This document shows positions 8,888 to 17,370 of a stretch of 64,000 nucleotides of DNA, piece after piece (the first letter of the stretch is position 1; each line of letters begins with the position of its first letter). Origin of the DNA: Marinobacter confluentis (GTDB lineage: Bacteria; Pseudomonadota; Gammaproteobacteria; Pseudomonadales; Oleiphilaceae). The notes under the pieces were generated by a model. It worked only from the letters and a program-made list of their open reading frames with translations. It was not told the origin of the DNA and ran no database searches. A program made the translations under genes and the position numbers. The DNA lies in NCBI RefSeq assembly GCF_004785685.1, contig NZ_SRPF01000001.1:186001-250000 (forward strand), written 5' to 3'.

Positions 8888-9630
8888 CTCCAGAGCTCAG
8901 ACTTCATCTCGGACCACAACTGGCGATAGCTGGCGGCAGGCTGTGAACGGGGGCTGAGCACTTCCAGCGGCAGCCCTGCTTCGCCCATCCGTTCAACAGC
9001 GCTGGAATAGGGAATCATGGCTTTGGATGGCCGGTCGAAAAGCTCGGCGGTCCGTGAGGTCAGTTCCGTGTGAAGCTTCTTGCGGCGATCGACCAGGGTG
9101 AAAAAAGGCCTGAGTTTTTTCAGCCCCAGTTTTTTGTCCTTTACCAGGTCCCGGAACTGATACCAGCTGTTCAGGGACAGCCAGGTAGGCACCAGCGGCA
9201 CATACACAAGGTCAGCGACTTTGAGCACGTATTCGGTCAGGCGCGACTGGCCAGGCGGGCAATCCAGTATCACCAGGCTGGTGTCTTCAGACAGGGGCGC
9301 AAGAATGGTTTTCAGGGGATTACTGCGTTCGTCATCTTCCAGTTTTATATCGAAATGCCGGAAGCTGGGGTGTGATGGCAGCAAGTCGAGATGCGGGTAA
9401 ATATGTTCTTCCACAAAATCCGCAATCGGCAGGCGGCCGTCCAGCAGCTTGGATATTTTTTTGCCTTTGGTGCGGGAGGCACCTGAGAGGTAAAAACTTG
9501 CCGCGCCCTGTGGGTCCAGATCCCAGAGCAGAGTGGAGCAGTGGTCAGCATTGGCCAGATAGGCAATATTCACGGCAGAGGCCGTTTTCCCGACCCCGCC
9601 TTTCGGGCTATAGAAAGCGACGGTTCTCAT
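8884..9630 (-). CDS. Orphan ParA/MinD-type ATPase
   Basis: Soluble ATPase of the ParA/Soj superfamily, 248 residues. The deviant Walker A is KGGVGKTA (K10 and K15), the A' segment LLWDLDPQGAAS follows, and Walker B is VILDCPPGQS. ParA ATPases position chromosomes, plasmids or large complexes. No ParB or parS-like repeat is visible beside it, so it is an orphan that may position another cargo or control cell-surface or chemotaxis machinery. The ATG at 9630 has GGAG 7 nt upstream, so it is preferred to the TTG at 9642. It converges on argO. Confidence 0.85.
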   Translation of the reverse strand: MRTVAFYSPKGGVGKTASAVNIAYLANADHCSTLLWDLDPQGAASFYLSGASRTKGKKISKLLDGRLPIADFVEEHIYPHLDLLPSHPSFRHFDIKLEDDERSNPLKTILAPLSEDTSLVILDCPPGQSRLTEYVLKVADLVYVPLVPTWLSLNSWYQFRDLVKDKKLGLKKLRPFFTLVDRRKKLHTELTSRTAELFDRPSKAMIPYSSAVERMGEAGLPLEVLSPRSQPAASYRQLWSEMKSELWS

Positions 9631-9705
9631 GACTTGCTCCAACTGTCAGCGGGCAGTAATTGAACCATATTTCACTCGCTGTAATATGACAGCTTTGTTA
9701 AATGT

Positions 9706-10374
9706 TCAGGCTGTTGTTTTTTCGCCGAAACTCCTGACCTGAGACACGAAATCGCTGAAGCGCGTGCCCTGTATAAGCACATGTTCCTTGAGGCATTGTT
9801 GCGCGTCGGTTTCCCGTCCTGAGCGGATGGCTTCGAAAATACGGCGATGCTCCTCAACGGAATTCCGCACCCGGTTACGGGCCTGCAACTGCAGGCGTCT
9901 GTAGGGTTTCAGGCGCTGCTTCAACTGCCGGGTTTCATTCGCCAGAAACTCGTTGTGGCTGGCCGAATAGATGCAGTTGTGGAACTCTTCATTCTCGTAA
10001 TAGTAGTCGTCCGGGTCGGCAACCACCTCCGGGTCCTCACATCGCAGCAGGGCGGTTTCCAGCATCGCCAGTTCAGAGGGCTGGATCCGCCTTGCTGCCA
10101 GCCGCCCACACATGCCTTCCAGCTCAGCCATCACTTCAAACATTTCGATCAGCTGATCAATGCCTACCTTGGCCACAAAAGTGCCCCGTTTGGGCTTCAC
10201 GGTGACCAGACCGCTGACCACAAGTTGCTGCACCGCTTCGCGAATGGGGGTGCGGGACACGGCGTATTTCCGGGCCAGGGCATCATGATCCAGCTTCTCG
10301 CCGGGTAACAGGCGGCCATTGATGATGTCTTCCTCAAGGGCGTCTTTCAGCTTCTGGGTACTTGATCGATTCAT
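9706..10374 (-). CDS. GntR-family (FCD) regulator of the malonate operon
   Basis: Transcription factor of 222 residues with an N-terminal GntR winged helix (about residues 5-70, RKYAVSRTPIREAVQQL) and a C-terminal all-helical FCD ligand domain (about 80-215) with the metal- or acid-binding histidines in EEFHNCIY and EEHRRIF. It is divergent from a TRAP transporter, malonyl-CoA decarboxylase and malonyl-CoA synthetase unit, which is how MatR-type regulators are placed. A perfect GATGTATACATC palindrome in the shared region is a plausible operator. It probably represses the unit until malonate or a related acid binds. The effector is inferred. Confidence 0.85.
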   Translation of the reverse strand: MNRSSTQKLKDALEEDIINGRLLPGEKLDHDALARKYAVSRTPIREAVQQLVVSGLVTVKPKRGTFVAKVGIDQLIEMFEVMAELEGMCGRLAARRIQPSELAMLETALLRCEDPEVVADPDDYYYENEEFHNCIYSASHNEFLANETRQLKQRLKPYRRLQLQARNRVRNSVEEHRRIFEAIRSGRETDAQQCLKEHVLIQGTRFSDFVSQVRSFGEKTTA

Positions 10375-10459
10375 CTTGTTTTGTCCACGTCAGTGACTGG
10401 ATCACGATCAGTCATACTTTAGTCAATTCATGTTGACAACAATATACAACATCGTTATT

Positions 10460-10471
10460 GATGTATACATC
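10460..10471. promoter_or_regulatory. Likely operator of the malonate regulator
   Basis: Perfect 12-bp palindrome GATGTATACATC in the region shared by the GntR regulator and the TRAP operon, with the TGTATACA core common to FCD-type GntR operators. A TTGACA box (10433-10438) lies just upstream, and TATTGA 17 nt later overlaps the palindrome, so a bound regulator would block the promoter. The palindrome is directly visible; its role is inferred. Confidence 0.7.
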
Positions 10472-10517
10472 AGACGAGTCTGATTGATCCTACAACAATA
10501 AGTATGGAGATCTAACA

Positions 10518-11516
10518 ATGAAAATGCCTTTCGCAAAACTGGCCATAGCGGCCTCCCTGTCTGTTTTTGTTTCGGGTGTCGCGGCAGCTGACACTACATT
10601 GCGCGTATCCCACCAGTTTCCCGGCGGTAAAGGAGACGTGCGAGATGAAATGGTCCAACTGATGGCCCGTGAGGTCAAGGCGGCCGACGTTGGTCTGGAG
10701 CTTCAGGTGTATCCGGGGCAGTCGCTGTTCAAGGCCAAAGAGCAATGGGGTGCCATGGTTCGTGGTCGCCTGGATATGACTGCTCTGCCACTGGACTACG
10801 CCAGCGGCCGTCATCCTGAGTTCTCGGCAACGCTGATGCCCGGTCTGGTCCGTAACCACGAGCGCGCTCAACGCCTGAACGATTCCGAATTCATGGACAT
10901 GATCAAGAAAGTGATCAACGATGCCGGTGCCCGTGTACTGGCTGACGCCTGGCTGGCAGGCGGCTTCGCGTCGAACAAGCAGTGCATCACCTCACCGGAC
11001 ACGGTACAGGGCCAGACCCTGCGTGCCGCGGGCCCGGCGTTTGACGAGATGCTGGCAACCGCCGGTGCGTCTATTGCCTCGATGCCATCCTCAGAAATCT
11101 ACACCGCCATGCAGACCGGTGTTCTTGACGGGGCCAACACCTCATCCGGTTCGTTTGTCTCCTATCGTATTTATGAGCAGGTGACCTGCCTGACCGCTCC
11201 TGGCGCCAACGCCCTGTGGTTCATGTATGAGCCGGTACTGATCTCCGAAAGCAGCTGGAACAGCCTGAACGAAGAACAGCAGGCTGCGCTTATGGCCGCT
11301 GGCCAGAAGGCGGAAGAATACTTCGTGAAAGAAGCCGCGGGACTCGACCAGAAAATGGTTGATGTGTTCAAGGAGAACGGCGTTGAGGTGGTCAACATGA
11401 CGCCCGAGAACTACGAAGCCTGGCTGAAGATTGCCCAGGACAGCGCCTACAAGACGTTTGCAGAGAATGTGCCCAACGGACAGGCTCTGATTGATGCCGC
11501 ACTGGCTGTCGAGTAA
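10518..11516 (+). CDS. TRAP transporter solute-binding protein (DctP family), probably for malonate
   Basis: Periplasmic binding protein of a TRAP transporter, 332 residues, with a cleavable signal peptide (cut after AAA, about residue 24). The mature part has the DctP-family pattern: VSHQFPGGKGD near the start, WGAMVRGRLDM, and the ligand-contact region PSSEIYTAMQTGVLDGANT near residue 195. GGAG is 8 nt before the ATG. It is first in an operon with the small and large permeases and the malonyl-CoA genes, so malonate or a close dicarboxylate is the expected substrate. The substrate is inferred from the neighbours. Confidence 0.88.
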   Translation: MKMPFAKLAIAASLSVFVSGVAAADTTLRVSHQFPGGKGDVRDEMVQLMAREVKAADVGLELQVYPGQSLFKAKEQWGAMVRGRLDMTALPLDYASGRHPEFSATLMPGLVRNHERAQRLNDSEFMDMIKKVINDAGARVLADAWLAGGFASNKQCITSPDTVQGQTLRAAGPAFDEMLATAGASIASMPSSEIYTAMQTGVLDGANTSSGSFVSYRIYEQVTCLTAPGANALWFMYEPVLISESSWNSLNEEQQAALMAAGQKAEEYFVKEAAGLDQKMVDVFKENGVEVVNMTPENYEAWLKIAQDSAYKTFAENVPNGQALIDAALAVE

Positions 11517-11610
11517 CGGCCCCGTTACTGACGTCTGATCCAGTTCAGCCTTGCCCGGGTTCCTGCCGGGCAGGGCGGAACGCAAGCCAACAACTTCCCG
11601 GGTTTGAGTT

Positions 11611-12132
11611 ATGTCCCAATCTACGAGTTCCGGACAAGTGTCTCAGCGTGGTCTGATCGGCGGCTTCATCCGCCTGATGGACACAGCTTCGATTGCCACT
11701 GCCTACCTGGCAGGCGCGCTGCTGTTTATTGGCGTGCTGTCAGTCGTTCATATGGTGTTCGTGCGTTATGTCATGGGTGAGAGCACCATCTGGCAAACCG
11801 AATTCACAACCTTTGCCATTTCCGCTTCCATGCTTCTGGGTACGCCCTATGTGCTCAAGACAGGAGGCCACGTGGCCGTCACCGTTCTGCCCGATGCGCT
11901 CAGTGGGCTGCCCAAGTTCCTGATGCAACTGGCGGCCTCCCTGGTAGGCCTGGCTTTCTGCATCGCCCTGAGTTTTGGCTCCTGGTATTACTTCTACGAG
12001 GCTTATGCCTTTGAGTGGACGTCCGGAACCGTCTGGAACCCACCTCTCTGGCCAGCCATTTTACCGGTCGCCATTGGCGCAACCCTTTTGTCGCTGCAAT
12101 ACGTGGCGGAAATATTGCGAGGAGAACCCTGA
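11611..12132 (+). CDS. TRAP transporter small permease (DctQ family)
   Basis: Small membrane subunit of 173 residues with four hydrophobic segments (about residues 25-50, 65-85, 100-125 and 145-165) and the DctQ-type sequence FVRYVMGESTIWQTEF between the first two. It pairs with the large permease that starts 2 nt after its stop. The TRAP complex uses a sodium gradient for uptake with the binding protein upstream. Confidence 0.9.
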   Translation: MSQSTSSGQVSQRGLIGGFIRLMDTASIATAYLAGALLFIGVLSVVHMVFVRYVMGESTIWQTEFTTFAISASMLLGTPYVLKTGGHVAVTVLPDALSGLPKFLMQLAASLVGLAFCIALSFGSWYYFYEAYAFEWTSGTVWNPPLWPAILPVAIGATLLSLQYVAEILRGEP

Positions 12133-12134
12133 AC

Positions 12135-13475
12135 ATGGATCCGGTAACGAGCGGTATTTTTGTCGTCATTGCCCTGCTGATACTGATGGCCATTGGCACG
12201 CCCATCGCGTTTGCCCTGGGGGCCATTGCGCTGGGCGCACTGTTTCTTGATCGGGGCGTTGGTGAGCTGGTCTATTTTGGCGAGACCTTTTTTGGTCACA
12301 TAGCGTCTTTCGGCTTTGTGGCTATTCCAATGTTCATTCTAATGGGTGCGGCGGTTGCCTCGTCACCCACGGGACGTGACCTGTATCGGTCGCTCGATTT
12401 GTGGATGGGCAAACTGCCCGGCGGGCTGGCCATTTCCAACATTGGCGCCTGTTCCATATTTGCGGCCCTGTCCGGCTCATCGCCTGCCACCAGTGCCGCT
12501 ATCGGTAAGCTGGGCATTCCGGAAATGCGCAAGCGGGGCTACCCGGATGGCGTTGCCGCCGGCTGTATTGCCGCAGGTGGTACCCTGGGCATTCTGATTC
12601 CCCCCTCCGTTACCATGATCGTGTACGGAATCTCCACCGAGACATCCATAGGCCGTCTGTTCATCGCCGGTGCCATACCGGGGTTGATGCTGGCTGGCCT
12701 GTTTATGGTCTGGACGCTGATTGCCTGCAAGATGGCGGGCGGTTACAACACTCCGAGCCCTGTGGCCGAGGCGGCTGCACAGATCAAGGAAAACGTCGAA
12801 GGCAACCTGAAAGCGCTGGTACGCGTACTGCCTTTCCTGCTGGTGGTGATGGGTATTCTTTTTGCCCTGTATGGCGGTGTCGCTACCCCATCGGAAGCGG
12901 CCGGTGTCGGCGCTTTTCTGTGCCTTGGCCTGGCGATTGTGGTCTACCGGATGTGGCAGGCAGGGCCGATCAACACCATCATGCGGGATGCCCTGCGTGA
13001 GAGCGTGATGATCATGCTGATCATTGCAACGGCGGAAATTTTCGCCTTTGCCCTGTCGTCGCTGTTCATTACCCAGACGGTTGCCGGGGCCATTGCGGAC
13101 CTGGAAGTCAATCGCTGGGTGCTGATGGGCATTATCAACCTGTTCCTGCTGGTTGCCGGCTTCTTCCTGCCGCCGGTCGCGGTGATTGTCATGGCCGCTC
13201 CGATTCTGCTGCCGATTATTCTGGCGGCGAATTTCGATCCTTACTGGTTCGCGGTCATCCTGACCATCAACCTGGAAATCGGCCTGATCACCCCGCCGGT
13301 TGGACTCAATCTGTTCATTATCAAGGGTATTGCACCGGATATCGCTCTGCGTGACATCCTGCTGGGTAGCTTGCCTTACGCCCTATGCATGGTGCTTGCC
13401 ATCATTATTCTGTGCGTGTTCCCGGAGATTGTCCTGTGGCTTCCGGACCTGCTGATGGGCCCCAGTACGTACTGA
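12135..13475 (+). CDS. TRAP transporter large permease (DctM family)
   Basis: Twelve-segment transport subunit, 446 residues. Family landmarks are GACSIFAALSGSSPATSAAIG near residue 105, AGGTLGILIPPSVTMIVYG near 150 and the C-terminal INLEIGLITPPVGLNLF. The ATG at 12135 (MDPVTSG) is chosen because GGAG lies 10 nt upstream and it follows the small permease stop directly; a longer frame from 12015 would overlap that gene and add a non-membrane stretch. The gene sits between the small permease and malonyl-CoA decarboxylase. Confidence 0.93.
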   Translation: MDPVTSGIFVVIALLILMAIGTPIAFALGAIALGALFLDRGVGELVYFGETFFGHIASFGFVAIPMFILMGAAVASSPTGRDLYRSLDLWMGKLPGGLAISNIGACSIFAALSGSSPATSAAIGKLGIPEMRKRGYPDGVAAGCIAAGGTLGILIPPSVTMIVYGISTETSIGRLFIAGAIPGLMLAGLFMVWTLIACKMAGGYNTPSPVAEAAAQIKENVEGNLKALVRVLPFLLVVMGILFALYGGVATPSEAAGVGAFLCLGLAIVVYRMWQAGPINTIMRDALRESVMIMLIIATAEIFAFALSSLFITQTVAGAIADLEVNRWVLMGIINLFLLVAGFFLPPVAVIVMAAPILLPIILAANFDPYWFAVILTINLEIGLITPPVGLNLFIIKGIAPDIALRDILLGSLPYALCMVLAIIILCVFPEIVLWLPDLLMGPSTY

Positions 13476-13494
13476 TATTTCAAAGGACAGGGTT

Positions 13495-14856
13495 ATGAAC
13501 ATGAGTTTTTTGCAGGAATTGTTCAGCAATATTACCCAGCGGGATGCGTTGCAGCGGACCTTTGGCGGCAGAAAGGCGAACCACACCCACAGTGATCTTG
13601 ACGATGCCTGTCAGGCGCTGCTTCACAGCGACGGCGAGGCTGCCAGCATTGTGCTGGCCAGCCGCGCCCTGGACATCTATCACTCGCTGGACGACGACAA
13701 CAAGCGGGCGTTTTTCGAGTCGCTGGCAAAGAACTTTGCCGCCGATCCGCGAAAAATCGACGACGCCTACCGGGCCTACAAGACAGACCGCTCGAACCGG
13801 CACCTGGCCGAGTTGTTTGAGGTGTCGGAGCCCCGGCGTCAGGAGCTGCTGCGACGTCTGAATCTGGCCCAGGGCGCAACCTACGAGCTTGTGAGGATGC
13901 GCCAGGATTTTCTGTCGCTGATGCGTGGGCACAAGGATTTTGACCCGATCAACGCCGACTTCATCCATCTGTTCGCCTCCTGGTTCAACCGGGGCTTTCT
14001 GGTGCTAAAGCGGATTGACTGGACCACACCCGCGTCCATTCTGGAAAAAATCATCCGTTATGAGGCCGTTCATAAAATCGAAGGGTGGGATGATCTGCGT
14101 CGGAGGCTGGACAGTCGTGATCGCCGATGCTTCGGCTTCTTCCACCCGGCGATTGGTGATGAACCACTGATCTTTGTGGAGGTGGCGCTGACCAAAGGCA
14201 TTCCCGATCGCATTCAGCCCATTCTGGCTAACGACCACTATGACATTGAGGCCGCAGAACTGGCCGATTCGGCCGCCTTTTTCGGAATCAGCAATTGCCA
14301 GGTGGGTTTGCGGGGAATCTCCTTCGGCAACTTCCTGATCAAGCAGGTGGTGCAGGAACTGAAACAGGAACTGCCGAACCTGAAGAATTTCGTGACACTG
14401 TCGCCGCTGCCCGGTTTCCGCAGCTGGCTGGAAAAAACCTATCGCTCTGAATCCGGCCTGCTTACCCCTGAGGCCCAGGAAACACTCGCGCTGCTGGACG
14501 ACTCGCAATGGGTGTATGACGACGAAATGACGAACTCACTCAATGAGGTTGTCCGTCCGCTGGCCGCCCGTTATCTGCTGAAAGAAAAGAACCACGAAAA
14601 CCTTCCGCTGAACCCGGTAGCCCGCTTTCATCTGGGCAATGGTGCGGAACTGCACCGCATTAACTGGATGGGCGACATCTCGGCCAAGGGCATAGAGCAG
14701 TCCGCCGGGCTGATGGTGAACTACCTGTATGTGCTCGAACACATCGAGCGCAACAACGAAAAATACATCACCAACGGCGAAATAGCCTGTTCCGCAAAAG
14801 TGAGGGAACTGGCCAAGTCGGGTCGAAAACTGCTTCAAGGAGAGCACGAGAAATGA
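13495..14856 (+). CDS. matA: Malonyl-CoA decarboxylase
   Basis: Decarboxylates malonyl-CoA to acetyl-CoA. The 453 residues have a helical N-terminal domain (about 1-155) and a GNAT-like catalytic domain. The catalytic serine is S303 in TLSPLPGF and the histidine H379 in RFHLGNGAELHRINWMGD, both as in human and bacterial enzymes. AAGGA precedes the ATG. The stop overlaps the start of the malonyl-CoA synthetase (ATGA), so the two are translationally coupled: malonate enters by the TRAP system, is activated by MatB and is decarboxylated by MatA to feed acetyl-CoA metabolism. Confidence 0.95.
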   Translation: MNMSFLQELFSNITQRDALQRTFGGRKANHTHSDLDDACQALLHSDGEAASIVLASRALDIYHSLDDDNKRAFFESLAKNFAADPRKIDDAYRAYKTDRSNRHLAELFEVSEPRRQELLRRLNLAQGATYELVRMRQDFLSLMRGHKDFDPINADFIHLFASWFNRGFLVLKRIDWTTPASILEKIIRYEAVHKIEGWDDLRRRLDSRDRRCFGFFHPAIGDEPLIFVEVALTKGIPDRIQPILANDHYDIEAAELADSAAFFGISNCQVGLRGISFGNFLIKQVVQELKQELPNLKNFVTLSPLPGFRSWLEKTYRSESGLLTPEAQETLALLDDSQWVYDDEMTNSLNEVVRPLAARYLLKEKNHENLPLNPVARFHLGNGAELHRINWMGDISAKGIEQSAGLMVNYLYVLEHIERNNEKYITNGEIACSAKVRELAKSGRKLLQGEHEK

Positions 14857-16388
14857 ACCACAACCTGTTCGAGACGTTCGCCGAAAAGATGCAAGCCCGG
14901 GGTGCGGCGAATTTCATCACGACGCCGGAAGGCGGGCATTACTCCTACGCAGAGGCCCTGGCCAGAACCGAACGAATCGCCGGCGCCCTGAAAGAACTGG
15001 GCGTGAACCCTGGGGATCGGGTTGCGGTGCAGGTCGACAAGAGCCCGGAGGCCATTCTTCTGTACCTGGCCACCCTGCGCATCGGCGGCGTCTATCTGCC
15101 CCTCAACACCGGTTATACCGCGGATGAAATAGGTTACTTTCTGGGGGATGCCGAGCCCGCGCTGTTTGTTTGCCAACCCAATGCCCTGGAGTCTGCGCAG
15201 GCAGTCGCTGAAAAAACCGGCTGCCCCAATGTGAGAACACTGGGCACAAGCGCGGACGGTTCTCTTATGGATGCCGTTGCTACGGCAGAGGCGTTCACCG
15301 GCATCGAACAGCGCAGCGACGATGACCTGGCGGCCATCCTTTATACCTCCGGAACCACCGGCCGCTCCAAGGGTGCAATGCTGACCCACAGAAACCTGGG
15401 GTCTAACGCCAAGAGCCTGGTTGAGGCCTGGCGCTTCACCGAAAACGACCGGCTGATTCACGCGCTTCCGATCTTTCACACCCACGGGCTGTTTGTGGCC
15501 TGTAACGTGGTGTTGATGTCCGGTGCCAGCCTGTATTTCATGTCGAAGTTTGATGTAGACACCATCATCGCCGCTCTGCCCGGGGGCACCACGCTGATGG
15601 GCGTGCCCACGTTCTATACCCGGCTGCTGCAGGACGACCGCCTGACGCCGGAACTGACCGCCAATATTCGCCTGTTTACATCGGGGTCGGCACCGCTGAC
15701 TGCCGAAACTCATCAACAGTTTGAACAACGCACCGGCCACGCCATTCTGGAACGTTATGGCATGACCGAGACCAACATGAATACCTCCAATCCCTACGAC
15801 GGCGACCGCATTGCCGGCACCGTGGGGATGCCATTGCCGGGTGTGGAAATCCGTATCACCAACCCGGACAACAATCACCACGAGCCGTTGCCACAGGGCG
15901 ATATCGGCATGCTGGAAGTTCGCGGCCCCAACGTATTCAAGGGCTACTGGCGGATGCCGGAAAAAACCCGGGCTGAGCTGCTGGATGATGGCTTTTTCGT
16001 GACCGGTGACCTGGCACTGATTGATGATCGCGGCTACGTACAGATTGTCGGTCGCGACAAGGACCTGGTGATTTCCGGCGGTTTTAACGTCTACCCGAAA
16101 GAGGTGGAGCAGGTGATCGACGAAATGCCGGAGGTTGTGGAGTCTGCCGTCATTGGTGTTCCCCATCCCGATTTCGGCGAAGGCGTCACTGCTGTGGTTG
16201 TGCTGGTACCTGGCAAAACCCTTGAAGAGGCAGACGTGATCAAGGCGCTGGCTGGCCGTCTGGCCAAATACAAGCAACCCAAGCGCGTGTTCTTTGTGGA
16301 TGCCCTGCCGCGCAACACCATGGGCAAGGTTCAGAAGAAACAGCTTCGCGATGACTACAAAGGCATCTATTCAGGAGACAAGGTATGA
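14853..16388 (+). CDS. matB: Malonyl-CoA synthetase (malonate-CoA ligase)
   Basis: ANL-superfamily ligase, 511 residues, that makes malonyl-CoA from malonate, ATP and CoA. The AMP-binding motif YTSGTTGRSKG is at residues 164-174, the adenylation core ERYGMTETNMNT near 305, the hinge region with GYVQIVGRDKDLVISGGFN near 392-410, and the C-terminal catalytic lysine in NTMGKVQKKQLR. YGMTETNMNTSNPYDG resembles characterised MatB enzymes, whose Arg recognises the second carboxylate. It overlaps matA by 4 nt and the next gene by 4 nt, so the three genes form a tightly coupled unit. Confidence 0.93.
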   Translation: MNHNLFETFAEKMQARGAANFITTPEGGHYSYAEALARTERIAGALKELGVNPGDRVAVQVDKSPEAILLYLATLRIGGVYLPLNTGYTADEIGYFLGDAEPALFVCQPNALESAQAVAEKTGCPNVRTLGTSADGSLMDAVATAEAFTGIEQRSDDDLAAILYTSGTTGRSKGAMLTHRNLGSNAKSLVEAWRFTENDRLIHALPIFHTHGLFVACNVVLMSGASLYFMSKFDVDTIIAALPGGTTLMGVPTFYTRLLQDDRLTPELTANIRLFTSGSAPLTAETHQQFEQRTGHAILERYGMTETNMNTSNPYDGDRIAGTVGMPLPGVEIRITNPDNNHHEPLPQGDIGMLEVRGPNVFKGYWRMPEKTRAELLDDGFFVTGDLALIDDRGYVQIVGRDKDLVISGGFNVYPKEVEQVIDEMPEVVESAVIGVPHPDFGEGVTAVVVLVPGKTLEEADVIKALAGRLAKYKQPKRVFFVDALPRNTMGKVQKKQLRDDYKGIYSGDKV

Positions 16389-17140
16389 CCCGGAGTTTTC
16401 GAATCGGCCAGATCGTTCCCAGCTCCAACACCACCATGGAAACCGAAATACCGGCCATGCTGCGTGCCCGTGAAGCGGTGGAACCCGAAAGGTTCACTTT
16501 CCATTCCAGCCGCATGCGCATGAGGAAAGTCACCCGGGAAGAGCTGGCGGCCATGGACGACGAGTCCGACCGGTGCGCTCTGGAACTGTCTGACGCCGCG
16601 GTAGACGTCATGGGCTATGCCTGTCTGGTGGCCATCATGAGCCGTGGCGCCGGATATCACCGGGAATCTCAGGCACGCCTTGCCAAAGTGGCTGAAGATA
16701 ATGGTCATCCAACGCCGGTAGTGAGCAGTGCCGGCGCCCTGACCGACGGGCTGGGGATACTCGGGGCCAAGCGTGTCGCCATTATTACTCCGTACATGAA
16801 ACCACTGACTCAGATGGTCATTGATTACATAGAGGCAGAGGGTATTCAGGTGGTCGACAGCATCGCGCTGGAAATACCGGACAACCTGGAAGTCGGTCGT
16901 CGCGATCCGGAGCTGTTGAAGGAAATCGTCAAACGGTTGGACATCAGCCATGCAGATGCAGTGGTTCTGTCAGCCTGTGTGCAGATGCCTTCGCTTTCTT
17001 CGATCCAGCAGGTAGAGGATTCGCTGGGGCTCCCGGTGGTGTCCGCAGCGACCTGCACAACCTATCAGATGCTAAAACAGCTGGGTCTCAAGCCGGTGGT
17101 GCCGAACGCTGGCAGCCTGCTCAGCGGCCGGTATGCCTGA
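16385..17140 (+). CDS. Maleate isomerase / Asp-Glu racemase-like protein
   Basis: Member of the Asp/Glu racemase fold family that includes maleate cis-trans isomerase, hydantoin racemase and arylmalonate decarboxylase; 251 residues. The start IGQIVPSSNTTMETEIP matches maleate isomerases. Both catalytic cysteines are present, C80 (GYACLVAIMSRG) and C198 (LSACVQMPSL), which favours isomerase over arylmalonate decarboxylase, since the latter keeps only the second. It overlaps matB by 4 nt (ATGA), so it belongs to the malonate operon. It could convert maleate or process a substituted malonate that enters through the same transporter. The exact reaction is not evident. Confidence 0.75.
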   Translation: MTRSFRIGQIVPSSNTTMETEIPAMLRAREAVEPERFTFHSSRMRMRKVTREELAAMDDESDRCALELSDAAVDVMGYACLVAIMSRGAGYHRESQARLAKVAEDNGHPTPVVSSAGALTDGLGILGAKRVAIITPYMKPLTQMVIDYIEAEGIQVVDSIALEIPDNLEVGRRDPELLKEIVKRLDISHADAVVLSACVQMPSLSSIQQVEDSLGLPVVSAATCTTYQMLKQLGLKPVVPNAGSLLSGRYA

Positions 17141-17145
17141 TTCTG

Positions 17146-17364
17146 TTATCTGCCGCGTGATCTCCACAGCCCGCGGGCACCGATGGCCAGAACCACCAGG
17201 CTGCCCGCGATTGCAAGCCACCAGACGTTAATGCTCATTGACTGGTGATCGAGCTGTGCCGGGGTCGGGTTGTCGATCGGGACCGAGGCGCCCAATAGCC
17301 CAAGCGAGCTGACGCAGGCTGCAAGCAGCCCGGTTATAACAAAGAAGATGTTTCTCGTGCGCAT
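17146..17364 (-). CDS. Small two-helix membrane protein
   Basis: Predicted protein of 72 residues with two hydrophobic segments (about 6-26 and 48-66) and an Arg-rich C-terminus (RGLWRSRGR). An AAAAGG stretch lies just before the ATG. It follows the transmembrane anchor protein gene by 6 nt and closes a three-gene minus-strand unit headed by a HupE/UreJ-like protein. I do not recognise the family. Its compact position in the operon argues that it is real. Confidence 0.55.
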   Translation of the reverse strand: MRTRNIFFVITGLLAACVSSLGLLGASVPIDNPTPAQLDHQSMSINVWWLAIAGSLVVLAIGARGLWRSRGR

Positions 17365-17370
17365 ACCTTT

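Noticed and set aside
14835..16277. 480-codon open frame antisense to matB
   Set aside because: Fully opposite a certain enzyme gene in GC-rich DNA; no domain or ribosome site.
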